Assembly (NCBI GenBank): GCA_026874595.1
Contig: CM049311.1
Location: 20,830,176 to 20,894,175 of the forward strand
DNA length: 64,000 nt
Source: Sipunculus nudus
Taxonomy: Eukaryota; Annelida; Sipuncula; Golfingiida; Sipunculidae
Direction: 5' to 3'
This document shows, piece by piece, positions 32,805 through 47,800 of this stretch; the first letter of the stretch is position 1; each line of letters opens with the position of its first letter. The notes beneath the pieces are model-generated. The model was not told the DNA's origin, did no database searches, and was given only the letters and a program-made list of their open reading frames with translations. A program made the position numbers and the translations under genes.

Positions 32805-35800
32805 CTGTGAACACAACAGCAGAAGTCAATTAAATCTATACACTGGTATATATATTTTATGCATATATATTTCGCCATTTTCTTCTGATATGTTATAGGT
32901 TTATTACAATAATCTGTATACATATTGCAATAGCCAAGATAGTGATTGAATTATTTAATAAGAACATTTATTTTAAAATCTTAAAATCATTAAATATAAA
33001 CTTAAATAGTTTAACAATAATATAAACTTAAGGGTCAGAGATGAATATTGTTTGTATCTATAATTTAATTTATTATTAAGAAGGTAATATAAGAGTTTAT
33101 TTAGTGTAATCTATTCTAGTTAACAAATGAGTGCATGAAAAAGCATGGTTTTCAAAATATAACTGAAAGTAGCATCCCTGAAAAAAACTCCATTAAAAAA
33201 ATTGATGAAATTCATATTACAATCTAAATATTTTTAGTGAATATTGGTTTGAATATGGTGCAGTGTTCTCTCTTATGGTATACATATTGGTTACATTATT
33301 CTTTAATTTGTTAAATTAAACTTTCAAATTTATGAATGATTTAATTTTAAATGCAATGTTTTAAAGAAATATGGTAAGTTTTCGGATATTGTCATGTTGT
33401 TTAGATAAATAACGTGAAAAAAATTTTGTAGTTGTCATAAATTTTCAAATTTATGAATGAAATTTTAGTTTTAACTGAAATGTTCAAAAGAAAGGAATAT
33501 GGTAGAAAAAGTTTCGGGATATTGTCATGGAGTTTACTATTAGCCAACTACAAGTTAATATGTTTTTACTTGGTGTTTAAATATTGCAAAAAAATGTTAA
33601 AATTATTAAAATATCATCCTAAAAACATTAATATTTAATAAATACATGAGGCAATATATGTGTCAAGAGGTGCACAGCTGGAGTTAGCCATGACAACATG
33701 ACACTCAGGCCTTCAGAAGTCAGTATATCTAAAATCGACGTTTGGGGTGACAAGCTGTCGCTAAAGCTGGAGTAATTTCAGCTTTAGTTAAATGAAAAAA
33801 AGGGGAAAAAATATCTAGAAAAACAGCAAACACCATCTGTGCTAAACTACTACTACCACTTCAAACATCTTTTATACAATATTCATTATATAATTTTTAT
33901 TTTAAAATTTTCAGTATTTCAACTTCAGTAAAACTTAAGTGTCATTAAAGCATAATTTTAAAAGCATGGTTTTCATTCAGGAGAATTATGGAAGTTGTCT
34001 GGGCAGTTTCGAGCCGACACTTTTATTCTGTTACAGTGCTATGTATCCAGCGAGCGTTCACATCCCATGGTTAGTAGTCAAGACAGGTTGGTGTCTGGGC
34101 TGAAGACATGATGCTGTCACTCGGGATCAACTCATAGTGAGCCAACATGACCAAACGCAGGCAGGTAAAATACACTTAGTTAGGGTCAGGTGATCTGGAG
34201 GTCAAAGGTCACATTAAGCAGATGATCAAGTGAAGTATCCCCTATGTCACTCAGTCATAGAATAATTGACAGTTCAAGATCGACTTATACTAAAATGTTC
34301 TGAACTTTAAAATAAATGAAGTGTGACTTCCAATATAGTAGAGAGGATTTTACACAGACGGCATCTTTTTTCTTTTTTTTTCTTTGTTGGTTTTCAAATT
34401 GTCTGTTATGGTTTGTTCCAACAGAGGTGACCTTTAACATTTTGATTGGTTTCACAAATATCATAACACGGCAAAGAATTAAGTTGGACAAACTAGTCAA
34501 GTGATGAGGAGTTACATAAAATATATATGCTTATCAAATATATATAATACACTAATACACAATTTATGGAGAAGTCTAATTTAATTGTATTTTAAAAATA
34601 AATTTAAATTTTATTAAAAATAAATTTATAGGAAAGTCTATTATTTCCATAATAGTGTTAAGGCTACTGATCACATGTACAGGCAATTATGCATGACCAG
34701 TACTGACTAAGTTTAGCTTGTAATGTTCTAAAATGAAATTATCTAAAGGTTGACCAATGTATGACTGTCAAAAGGTCTTTTGTCTCAGTCATTTCTGAAT
34801 ATTCATAAAATGATTGAAAATCAAACATTACACTACCGGTCTCACACAACAAAAATAAAGCTTTCTGTGCTGGATGAGCATAGCAACTTTAAGGGCATTT
34901 CATGTGAAAGATATTGAAAAATAAGATGATAAGTCTTGATTCTTACTAAAAATTGACATAGTTTAGTGAAATTTAACAATTGTTAGTCACATTTTTTTAA
35001 AGAGAAATTGTTTTGGTATAATTTTGTAATCACTTTCCATAATGACTAGAAAAAGGGTCTAATAGATGAACTTTAAATTAATTATATTTCAAAAAGTAAG
35101 GAATATGAGTGCAGAGATAAACGATTGAATGTCTTACAGTGGTATAGGACTTTGACTCAAGTCCACTTGAGTCTGGACTTTAGTCCACTTTTTTTCAGGA
35201 AAACTGACTCAGACTTGGACTTGAGTTACCTTGACTCGTACTTGTATTCGGACTTGGACATCACACTCAAGAAATCAGGATTAGTCCACTGAGTCCACAA
35301 AATACCTACCCTATAAAATTATATGTGCGAACTTATGATAAAATATTTACAAAAGCAAGTTTAGACTATATTCTAAACTGAATGTCTTCATTCAGAATAA
35401 TACCTGGTATGTAATTCAATATTAAAGTAAAAATCATGTGTAAATTGACATAAAAATGCATATGATGCTCTCTGATTCCTATTTTAAAGTGCTTTTAATT
35501 TAGTTGAGTTTCAAAAGACTTAAGACTCAAAGAAGGTAGACTTTAACTTGTAATGTTCTGTTTGAAGTAAAAATGAAGACTGGTCTTGGCAAACACATTG
35601 CTTTATAGTTACAGCTCCATTGTATAGGCTCAAGAATGTATAGGGCTACTTTTATGCTATGGGTACAGAAGGGTCTACTTTTTTGTTTTCATACCTATTC
35701 TGCCATCTAGTGGCTTACTAGTTCAAGTTGGGGTAATTTAAGTATGAATATTACAGGAGTCTAACCTCAAGGACTCAGACATTGACTTGGACTCGAGTGG

Positions 35801-38800
35801 CTTGAGCTCAGGCTTGCACTCAGACTCGGATAATATGGACTAAACTATACATGACTGATGTCATATGTCTGTCTCAAAATCAATGTTGAACTTTCATAAA
35901 AGACAAATGGAATATAAAGGTGGCATCAGGTAAAGCTAACAAAGATGAATAGGCACACTAAATTTCAAGGCAATCCGTGCAATAGTTATGGAGATATGGA
36001 GGCTTTATATCAAATTTTCCTGAAAATTGACAGAATATGGTAAAATATCAAATCTTTCAGTGACATCATTTATGGTATCCCCATTTTCCTCAAAGTTTGC
36101 ATGCTGACAGGTTCATATGTGTATATCAAACTACTGATATACATTATTTTCATTCTGAAAACAATTTAAAACATTTGTACAGCCCCATTGAACAAGTGTA
36201 GGACTCAAAATTGTGCCTCCTTTGTGTAGCTTGCAGAATACAGGTCACTGTAATCTAATATAAGGTTAGCATGGAGATTTCACCAAGACCTTTCACAGTG
36301 TTATGCACAAGCTTACTAGGTTATAACTTGTGTCTTGTTGATGAACAGACAGACCTACCATAAGCTGTTTTTTCGTTTCCATTTTTTGTGCGATGATTGA
36401 CAGCTGGTGCTCCCTCTCTATCCTCTTCTCCAATTCTCGGTATTTTTTCTGTCTTTCATGTGATAAAATCTGAAAGATAAAGTTTAAACAAGATACCAAT
36501 GAGAGTAATTGCATATAATCCTAGCATAATGTAATAGAGTGACTGTTTGATATTTAGTACATCCATACACAAAAATTGAGTGCCTTTGGTAAGAGTCTAC
36601 TGAAATATGGCTTAAATAATTGTTCCTTCTCTCTAAAGTCTCAGGTGACCGCTGAGGGGGAACAGGAGGAATCAATAAACTGACAGTTTTTAAGGAAAAC
36701 TTCAAAAAAGGCCAAAAAAATAAAAGGTAAGGTTCTCAGGCACTGCCCGTGTCAATTTTAACCCCTCTCCCCCCCCCCCCCTCCCCCACCCCCGGCATCA
36801 AAAATCTTAATTTTGATTATCATCTTTCAAGAAGCTAAAATAATACAATTTTGATAAGATATCCTTTGTTATGTAGTGCTCTGGCCTGTTTAACAAAACA
36901 ATTCTGTTAATTATGCTTTTCCCTGATCATTTGACATTTCTATCAAAACATGTACCAAAAATGTAAAATAAAATATCACTCGCTGTGCTAGTTTCTGAAA
37001 AAAAGTGCATGAGAACCATACCTTTTTTTTTTTTGGCCTTAAGCATTAGTATTAATGACTCAGACTTGATTCCCAGAGTTGATATGATCCAATAGGATCA
37101 TATGTATGCAGTTTTCACTATATACTACATTTGAATGACTTAATTCAAATCATTTTTACAAGAGGTATGTCTGAAGAGTTGCTTCCTATTCAGTCCATTG
37201 CTTGAAGAAATTAGGTCACAGTGTCCTAGTTTTAACTATGTAAAAAGATTCTGCCCAGAAATATACACATTTTGAGATCTGTTGCTGTAACAGTTTAGAA
37301 TTGCACCTTGTTATTGCAAAAGTTCAGCTAACTTACGAGTCAGCTTTCACATATCAGGCTAAATTTCAATTGCTCAAATCAGGTTAAAAACAGTTACAGA
37401 AGTCCTGCAAAGAGGGTCCACCCTTTCTGCCAAAGAAAAACAGTTGGTAATTGCGGGTGGTTGTTTGATCAAGGAATATTAAAACTGTTAGCATTAACAT
37501 CTGTTACAGTTTCACAAGTTGGAAATATGAACCAAGAAGGCAGTGTCTGAGTGACAATTAGTGTAACCAAATTATGAGTAAATCAATGGTGTACCTTTGA
37601 ACAAGATTATTGTTATTTACAGTATCTCCGCATTTGCTTGTGTTCATTTAGGAAGACACAGAACATTTGAGTTAGGCATTAAAACTGGCTAATTCCTTTG
37701 TATTCCTTTGTAATAAAATTTGTATTTGCTAATTCATTTGATTGAATTGCCAACAGGAATACTTAAAACTTCACTGCATTAAACTGAAATATGTTTAAAG
37801 TTAAGGTTTAATTGAAAAGATAAGATACCTTATACTTCTAAATTGTTTAAAGTTTGAATACTAGAATGCACTTATAAGCAAATGAGGGAGTTAATGTAAA
37901 TAACGATGATCTTGTTCAAAGGTACCCCGTTCTCATATTTTTTTTATGCTACATAAAATTTTGCAAATACAGATAACTGTTTCATTTAATGTTTTATTAA
38001 TCAACATTTTCCATATGAAGTGTAAGTTGACATCCATGTCAGTCAATTTTTCACTGTCCTTAGATCCTACCGCAATGACCAACATCTGCAGTGCATGGGG
38101 AGAGTACCATCTATCAGTGACTGCAATCACCACCAATACAAACCAATTGCCCTATTATCAAATATTACCTAAACTGGCTGACTGTGTAGTGGTCAGACAG
38201 TTTCAATATTGGTCTTACAAAGCAGGTGACATTGTGATATTTAACATTTCCTTTACCAGCTGTCCTAGCATTTATACAAGTACAGTGAAACCTCGTTGTG
38301 TCGAACTAGCTTAAGTCGAATACCCCGCTTATGTAGAAGTAACATACTCAATATTCCAGACAACTCTAATTAAATTATTACAAAATAAACCTGTTTGTGT
38401 CAAACCTTGGATGTATCCAAGTTTTCTGAGGGTCCCTTCTACTTCGCCACAATGAAGTTTCATTGCTTATGTTTGAAAATGAGTTTACACAAACCTGTAG
38501 GGTGTCATCGTCTACTGCTCCACTGATCGTACTGTTCTTGAGCTGTTCACGCTTTAGTCTGTTGTAGGGACGCTGTAACAAGGCCGGGTGTGTGTCAAAA
38601 TGCTTGGCCAAGTCAAGCTTCTTGGCTGAAACAGCATTCAGACATAACTTGAACATCTTTCAATAAAATAGTGAAATATTAATATTAATTTAGTAACAAT
38701 GAAAATTCAGAAATGAACAGCCTACAGTAACTGCCTTTGAACAGTGACCTGCACCTAACTGAATACCACTTGTAGATACACAAGCTAATAAATTCAACAC

Positions 38801-41800
38801 AGAGGCACTACATGTATATATGAACCTTTCTTAGCAGGAATCACCTACAATTCATTTAAATGTTCAAAAGAGTAAGCCAGAAATCATAAAAATAATACAA
38901 ATAAAACAGGTGAGGTGAAAGTCTGTCATGAGCCATGCATACTTTACCTTCTTTCTCACTGTCAACAAAGATGATGTGTTTATTCTGTGGTTTATCTGGG
39001 AAATCCAACAAATGTAGATCAGCCTTCAACTTCTCAATTTTCTGTAGAAGCAAGATAAAGCTGTCTGTAATGTGTCAATTAAAAATAAAACTTTACAATA
39101 ACATTTAAAAGATGGACATTTTGGTTTCTAAAATGATTAAGAAAAGTGTTCTTGGGCAGAATGTTATAGTCTGAAATGCTTGTGTTCAAAATTTTTGTGG
39201 CTTAACATCATTCATTCCTTAAAGGGACCTATTCACATATCACATGTTTTTTCTGTAAAATATTATGGCATCAATATTCCATTCCAAAACTGTTTACTCC
39301 TATACAAAAGTGGAAATAAGCTTGCACCAGGCATGACCACTGGCACAAATCATTGATCATGCCATCTGGTGGCCATACAATGCAACTTCACAAATCAAAA
39401 TTTTTAAGCTTCCAGCCAGTGTTTCTTTTGTGTTTCTTCTTTCATGTTTTGTCTCCTAAGCAGACACAAACAGAACCATAACAATGTATTTAACAGGTAA
39501 TTGGAGGCAGTAAGTCCATGTGTTGGGATGGCTTTGCTTGGAAACTTTTGTATTAGGCCAAAATGAACTGACAGCACAGGGTGAGTCACATATTATTGAA
39601 AATGTTTATATTCCTTCAATTGAAGACAAACCTTTAGGTCTGCACTCCTCTTGTAGTTGATATACTTAAGGTCTTGGGTCTGCATCATTTTCAGCTGTTC
39701 CTCTGTGTACTCCGGAGTTTCATCCTCTGTTTGATGTACACCATCCTTAAAGAAATATAATACAACAGGTCTCAAACAAGTGACCCATGGGCCATGAAAC
39801 TCAGCTGAATTCAACACAGTACATAGTGTAAACTGTGAATTAAACAGTTTCTTCCCCTGATAGAGAACTAAAGAGGAGGTAACAGGGACTCAATGGGAAT
39901 TATTTATTCTCATAGTATATCTTAAAAATAATCATGTATAATTACCTATACAATTTATACATAATAATTAAATTTAAGATTGATAAAATGACATAATAAA
40001 AAGTGTTATAGCATATTTCCCTACCATGCACTTTTGAATTTATTAATAGGTTTGTGTTCCTGTATTGAATTTGACAAAGTAAACTTAGGTACTGGAGCAC
40101 AAAAACTGAATGCTCTTTCACCATATTTGGACAATTCACTCCTATGGGCTGAACCCAGAAACAAAAAGATGCGGTAAGTTTATTGTATAAATGTAGGTGT
40201 AACCCTCTAATTAATACTATCAAAATACATGACACTTATCACCTAATGTTGTAATGTCTGAAAATCTTGATGATGAAACAAAATATTTGTTTCATTTTCA
40301 ACACTATCTCACAGACAAAAATATGTTGTCAGTTAAATTAACAACAGCCATCAGTTGTGAGAAAGATTCAGTTAACAATATAACTCATCATATTGGAAAA
40401 TTACCAAGCATGTTTGTTGAATTTCTGGTCACATTAAATCATGTCTCCCATGGGTTATGTGACTGGCAGGAAAATTTATACATATTCCTTACTGATAATT
40501 CCTCAGTTATAGCACAATTTTAAATAGCCAATTTTATTCAGCAATATTACTGAAATAGGACAGATGACCAAGGCAGTGCAGTTTTCTGCATGACTAGCAC
40601 CACAACTCGAAGTAGGCCATATTATTCCATGTTACAATAAATGAATACTGAGTGTATTCACGGCATGATCAAAGCATCTATTTAAAGGATCATATGTATA
40701 ATAAATTAATTTGCTTTGCTTTTAATTTATTTTACCTGAGATAAAGCTGACATTCTCTTTTTAAATGATTATGTCAGCCAATAGTTATACATAAACTCAG
40801 TAGAGCACAAGCCTTTGCCAAGAGATAGACAGTCCTGCTGGATTCACTTGATCCTTTATCCGGCTCTGTATCAAAATGTAATGTTCTATCGACCAGCTTA
40901 CTAATTTAGTGTATATGGTGGTGCTAACAAAAGTGACAGACAAGAGTGGAAACATAACCTCCTTGACAAAGGATATCGCAAAATTCATGTGAAAACGTAC
41001 AGTATCCAGAAAGGCTATAAAGGATCTCTAAAAATAAACTTAACATGGGGGTGAGACTCACCCAGTGATTAATTACTGCATAGAAAAAACTGCTCTAGGT
41101 ATTTACAAGACAGTGTGATTTAAGATATCAGATTTTACATTGCTACCTGGACATACAAGTTATATGCAGATAAACAATCATATTACTCACTTATCTTTCA
41201 TGCAATTAGAATAAATCTTCAATTACATTTGCAAATCAAGATATATTGAATTCATTTGTTGCCTGATAGTGATAAAATAGTGATAAAAGAGAAGCATAAA
41301 ATATATGTATAATGCATTCTGTAGTCTTGATGAGGAAGTGTGAACAAGCCATACGTATTAAAACATAAGTGTCAAGATGACACCTGTAGTGACACCTATA
41401 GCCATCACTGCCACTTTATCTCCCATCAACCACACAACAACATGGTTCCTTGACCACCTGTCTGTGAGGCACAATAGCAGTTAGAGCAAGTCTAATGCCT
41501 TGTAGACTGTGGATGTGCTCCTAAAACCACATTAAGACAACACAAGCTGTGGTTATTGAATAGTAGACAAACCTTTCTTCTCTATTCATTGCTAGCTCTG
41601 CTATATTAACCCAACTAGAAAGGGAGCATGTCTCAGAACATTACATATATATTACTTTTGGATAAGTATCATTAATCAAGTTCAGCTATTTTACTCATGT
41701 GTACGAATTGATTTGTCACCACCAAATTTGAGGGAGACAGTGGACAAGTGAAGCAGTATCTTCAGTTTATCTACAAACCTAAATACAATGTACTGTTTTG

Positions 41801-44800
41801 ATATTTGTTTAACTTTATATCAATTAATATTATTTTATTGATATTTATTGTTATTACAGTATACATTATTATGTTTGTTAAGTATGAATTATAAATAATA
41901 TAATAGATATTAACTAATATATTACTGACCAGTTAACTCAAACAGGTGCAGAATATGTGGTCATTTCAGTTTTATAAATCAACTGAATAACTTGGCAAAG
42001 TGAGAAAAAAAAATGTTTAACCCTATAAAGATACAAACTAGGTCATGGAATTCCGATCCAAAAAGAAGTCTAAAAAGTAATCAAAAATAAAAATAATTTG
42101 TGAATTTTGATTTTTTTCTGATTATATACAAATATGTCAGCTATTTAATATTTTTCTTTACCTTATTAATACAGGCAGACCAGAAATATAAAAGAAAAAA
42201 TATCACTCAAAAACTTCAACATGAAGGGCAATGGGAACAAAAATGACTGTACAATCAGAAACGGGGTTTTCTTTAGTTTATATAAAGAGAATAGGTTGTT
42301 AAAAAATGGACCATATTAGAAAAGTAAGAAATGTATTTATTTTGAGGAACTGATATGGAGAATATTGGTTATATATTAATAGATACTACACCTAGAGGGA
42401 ACCATGAATTTCAGAAAATGTGTGGATCAAATATAAAATAAAAACTTCAAATGTGAGAGAAAATAAGTGATAATGACATGAACAGAAAATCAGAAACAGA
42501 ACCCCCTTCCCCTCCCCTCCCTCATACACACGTTTTTTGTCATTACTTTAAACTGGATAAAGATTCCACACTTTCAGAAAAGGAAATGAAGTTTTATACC
42601 AGAATATAGTTCTGATGTTGTCAATAATGGCTCAATATAGGAATATTTTAAAGATCATATTTCAAAAGTTATAAGTTACACTGTTTTTTTACTTCAGGAA
42701 ATTAAAGTCCTGATGGCATTTTATGGTTCTCTCTGGGGATTCCAAGCTCATGAGCAAGCTGTTTCCAGGAAATCTCCATTAACTTCAATTTTCCAGAGAT
42801 TTCCTGGATTTTATCACTAAAAATTCATGTTTTCAGCAAATTTCTCAAATTTCTTCCTTAAAAATCAAACTTTGTTCCCAGGATATCTCAAGTAATATCT
42901 AAAAGGAAAATTAAGTTTTGTTAGTGGACTCAATGTTCCATGTCTTGGGTGAAAACTTAGAACTTCCAGTGCTACCTGAATCCCTGGCTGGTTTACACAA
43001 CATCTTGTGTTCACAGTCTGCCAAACAATGACTACACCTGTTGAGTCAATTCATGTTTTTAATCAATTTTAAACCAACAGAAAGACTTTCGAGGAATTTC
43101 ATGGATACTCCATAAAGATATCAAATTTTTATGACTTTCAAAGAAATTCAAGAAGACACACAGGATCATTTTCACAGAGATAAATTGATTATTTCATGAT
43201 TCAAAGTCGAAGTATACAAGATGAAATACTGTTTAAAGGACCTAAAAACCTGATCAACTAACAACTGCTGGAAAATTGAAACCCACACTCTGGATACAGG
43301 GGACGTTCCTTACTAGGAACTGTGTAATAATTGATGAACTTAGACAATTCAGTGGTCTCGTTCATCCAGATACTATCACTGACAGAAATTCCATTTGACA
43401 TGTTTCATGAGCTACACATGCCAAAAGCAACTGGGTGCAGCCTCCGAAGCTCATTTCTTCATCCCCATCTTGCCACCAGCCTGACACCCAGATGACCATT
43501 TAGTCCAACCCAAATCCGCTAGGGACCAGTCATTTAATCCTTTGTGCCTAATGAGCCAACAAGAAGTTCGCTCACTGGAGGATCCCTGGGGTGGAACACA
43601 GTTCCCTGTGTTAATTGCAGTGTGAGGGCATGTAATCCTGTCTGGTCAATCACCCAACCATCTGGCCGACATTTCTAGGAATGGCTAATTTGCCTCTGGC
43701 CAAGTCCACATCTGAAGTGTTATGGCTAGAAAGTAGCTGAATTGATGGTAAGCGTTCACAACAATGTAAGCTGAGACCTTGTATTGTCTATTTAAGCTAA
43801 CTGTAGAGTATTAAGTCCCCCCCTCTGTCAATAACACTGCAGAGCCTCAAGCTGACCCACCTGGTCATTTAGGTTGACAATATCTCAAAATTTTAATTTT
43901 AATTCCATCAGAGTGTTGTACTCTGAGAGCTTCAGACTATATAAAATAAATACATGCCATATAATATTAGAAATATTTATCACTATATCAGTGTATAATA
44001 AATTAATACAACATACAATTTTGTTATCTTATGAAGTAAATGTGTTGTGTCTGGAGTCCTGGCATCTTTAAACAAAGTGTGTTAATGATTGGTATGTACT
44101 CAAATACGGCAACAGGGTAATGTCTCAGCCTTTAAGAAACACCCTTAATAAAATACATGTAAAATATATAATACAATACCTCTCAAATAAAAATATAATG
44201 AGACAATACTGGTTTATTTTATTTTCCAATTTCAAGTATTAAAAATCTGTCTTGTTTTATATTATACTTTTGTATATTATTTCATTTTATTTTATTTTAT
44301 TTTATATTATATTATATTATATTATATTATATTATATTATATTATATTATATTATATTATATTATATTATATAATATTATATTATGTAAAAAAGAACTGA
44401 ATCTCCTGAAACACCCATGGGCTGCTATATTTGTAAAGCAGAGATTAAGAAAATATTTCTGAAAAATAAATGAAACATTAAATAAATAGTAAATCAAACA
44501 ATAAAAGGTGATTGAAAGATATGAACTGTTGACACAGCATATGATCAAAAATTCCTGAGATGCCCTAGTAAAATAATCTCAACAAATCATTTATTAACAT
44601 GGTCCTGTTGATTGAATAAATTTACATAACTACTGGAAATTGTTGATAGTAAGAAATTAATGTAGGAACAAAGTGAAACTTGCAGTTAATGTTCAGATAA
44701 AAGAGTTTTTATAATATCAGAGTGGGCCGAGCCTGGACAATATCGGAGCTGTGTTACAGCAGGGGACACCTGGACATGGGATGCTACCTGCAAGGAAACT

Positions 44801-47800
44801 ACGGTTCCCTGATTCATTATGTATACATACATTAGCAGTGGTATATAGATGGCTATGATATGTTAGAACAATGACGAGCCCAGCTGCGAGAACAAAGAGA
44901 CAAGGTGGCCAAGTATGGTCCTCACTGGCAGATATCATCTGGCCGTGTCATCACCAGTAAATACCGCGTTCCATATCCCTGTTCCTACAGAGCTGTCCCT
45001 GCCAACATTCAGTCCATATCTTCATATGATACTCCCTTTTGATGGGATATTTAATGCCACCTTATCAACAAGCGACCAAAACTGACTGGTTTCATGCACG
45101 GTGTACCTTCCTGGGGAAATAACACTGAGTACGAAAAACTCGGAGCCTCGATGTGGCCACCTGCGAGAGAAGCGTCAGACATACGCTCCACTGTGAATCA
45201 AACTTCCTTCAAGCCAGCCTCTCTAATTTCCTCGCAAATAAAACAGGTATAAATGAAGTGTGGGGAAAACCGACCAGCTTGCCATACACAAATGAATAAT
45301 TTAATGACTGTCAGATCCAATGCATGGAGAAAAATATCATCAATGAATGTTTGCCATCACTTTTTATTACCACAAAAAAAGGAAAGCCCAGAGCTTCTCT
45401 GGTAATGTCAAACTGCTCCAAGAAATTTTTTCCTTATGTTGTTAAAGATGGCCTGCTAAAAATATACTGCCTATTTAAATTGCAAAACTGACTCCAATGT
45501 CATCAAGTGCACAATACAAGCCCCATAAGAAGTATCTAAATTCCCTGTGACATGACAATTAGGTCTTTGTCCATGTTTATAAATCAGCCATGTAACCAGA
45601 ATATGTTACGCTACCACATCTGTCCTTGTTTAAAGTACTTTAGAAACAAAAGTTTATAAAGCAATAATAAATATGAGGACTGTCCTTATCTTGGTCTAAA
45701 ATGTTTCCACATGTCATTGAGTAAATGATTAATGTGTTCTCTGCCCAATCTGAATGACAACTATTAATCGCTTCTATACACAAGTGACATCTAAACACAA
45801 TTTTAACTAAATATGAAAAACTACTAAAATATTTTCTATAGTGCCCAACCCATTCCCAAACTTGAATTTCAGAAACATGTATTATGGTTCATGATGGCAA
45901 AATTTTGGTAAACTACTTCATACAAAATTCATGAAATCATCAAAGAATTTACCCCGACCTATTCCGGTGAGGAGACCCATAGGGTATACTTATTAAAAAG
46001 TGAACCTGAGTAAAGGTCGCATTCCATACATGTGTATGCAGTACGTTTGCATTATGTATGCATATGTAGCTAGAAATCACACCCATTATAATCCTTCAGA
46101 GTGATTCAATAATTACGTATATGTAATATACGTATGTATGGATTCACTCTGAAGGATTATAATGGGTGCGATTTCTAGCTACATATGCATACGTACTGCA
46201 TACACATGAATGCATGTAACAGATGGTCCAAACATGAATGCATGCACAGATGGTCTAAACTTGAATGCATGTAACAGATGGTCAAAACATGATGCATGTC
46301 ATAGATGGTCTAAACATATATGCAAGTCAAAGTTGGTCTAAACATGAATGCATGTCACAGATGGTCTACACATGAATGCACATGTCACAGATGGTCTAAA
46401 CAAGAATGCATGTAACAGATGGTCTGAACATGAATGCATGTCACAGATGGTCTCAATATGAATTCAAGTCACAGATGGTCTCAATATGAATGAATGCAAG
46501 TCACAGCTGGTCTAAACATGAATGTATGTCACAGATGGTCTAAACATGAATGCAAGTCACAGATTGTTTCAATATGAATGCAAGTCACAAATGGTCTAAA
46601 CATGAATGCATGTCACAGATGGTCTAAACATGAATGCATGTCACAGATGGTCTAAACATGAATGCATGTCACAGATGGTCTAAACATGAATGTATGCCAC
46701 AGATGGTCTAAACATGAATGCAAGTCACAGATGGTTTCAATATGAATGCAAGTCACAAATTTTCTAAACATGAATGCATGTCACAGATTGTCTGAACATG
46801 AATGCATGTCACAGATGGTCTAAACATGAATGCATGTCACAGATGGTCTCAATATGAATGCAAGTCACAGATGTTCCAAACATGAATGCAAGTCACAGGT
46901 GGTCTCAATATGAATGCAAGTCACAGATGGGTCTAAACATATATGTATGTCACTTGATGGTCTGAACAAAAATGCATGTCACTTGGTGGTCTATATATTA
47001 ATGCATGTCACTTGATGGTCTAAACATGCATGCATGTCACAGATGGTCTAAACATGAATGCATGTCACAGATGGTCTAAACATGAATGGTCTAAACATGT
47101 AATGTTAATTCCAGGTGGTCTAAAAACTAAATGTCAGTCCCACATGGTATAAAAACTAATGTCAGTTCCAGATGGTCTAAAATTATTGTCAGTCACAGAT
47201 GCTCAAAAACTTATGTTAGTCAAATATGGTCTAAAAACTTATGTCAGTCACAGATGGTCTAAAAATTAATGTCAGTCACAGATGGTCTAAAAACTTATGT
47301 CAGTCACAGATGGTCTAAAAACTTATGTCAGTCACAGATGGTCTAAAAATTAATGTCAGTCACAGATGGTCTAAAAAACTTATGTCAGTTCCAGATGGTC
47401 TAAAAACTTATGTCAGTCACAGATGGTCTAAAAATTAATGTCAGTCACAGATGGTCTAAAAACTTATGTCAGTCACAGATGGTCTAAAAACACATGTTAG
47501 TGCCAGATGGTCTACAAACTAAACACTGCAAGTGTCAGTCTTTCCATATAACAATTAATGACTGGGTTCATGTCCAAGTACATGTGCTTTTCATGATACA
47601 GTGAAACTCCTTCCTGCAGACAACCCAGTAAGATCAAAAACTCACTAATGCGGACACTAAATCTCAGTCCCTTCATATTTGCCTGTCTATTATGTTAAAC
47701 GTAACTAAGAAAAGCAGACAACTCACTATCCCTGACAAACTTTCCCGTCCTGCCTGCATATCCATACATTTTCGGACCCTCTAAAGCAAACAGTTGTTGT

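Noticed and set aside
37946-38314. 122-codon plus-strand frame in a UTP11 intron
   Set aside because: No domain, overlaps another frame on the other strand, and its end runs into a transposon-like terminus.
46206-47515. Regular 28-base repeats that could be taken for a CRISPR array
   Set aside because: The units are contiguous with no unique spacers, there is no leader or cas gene, and the surroundings are animal intron.
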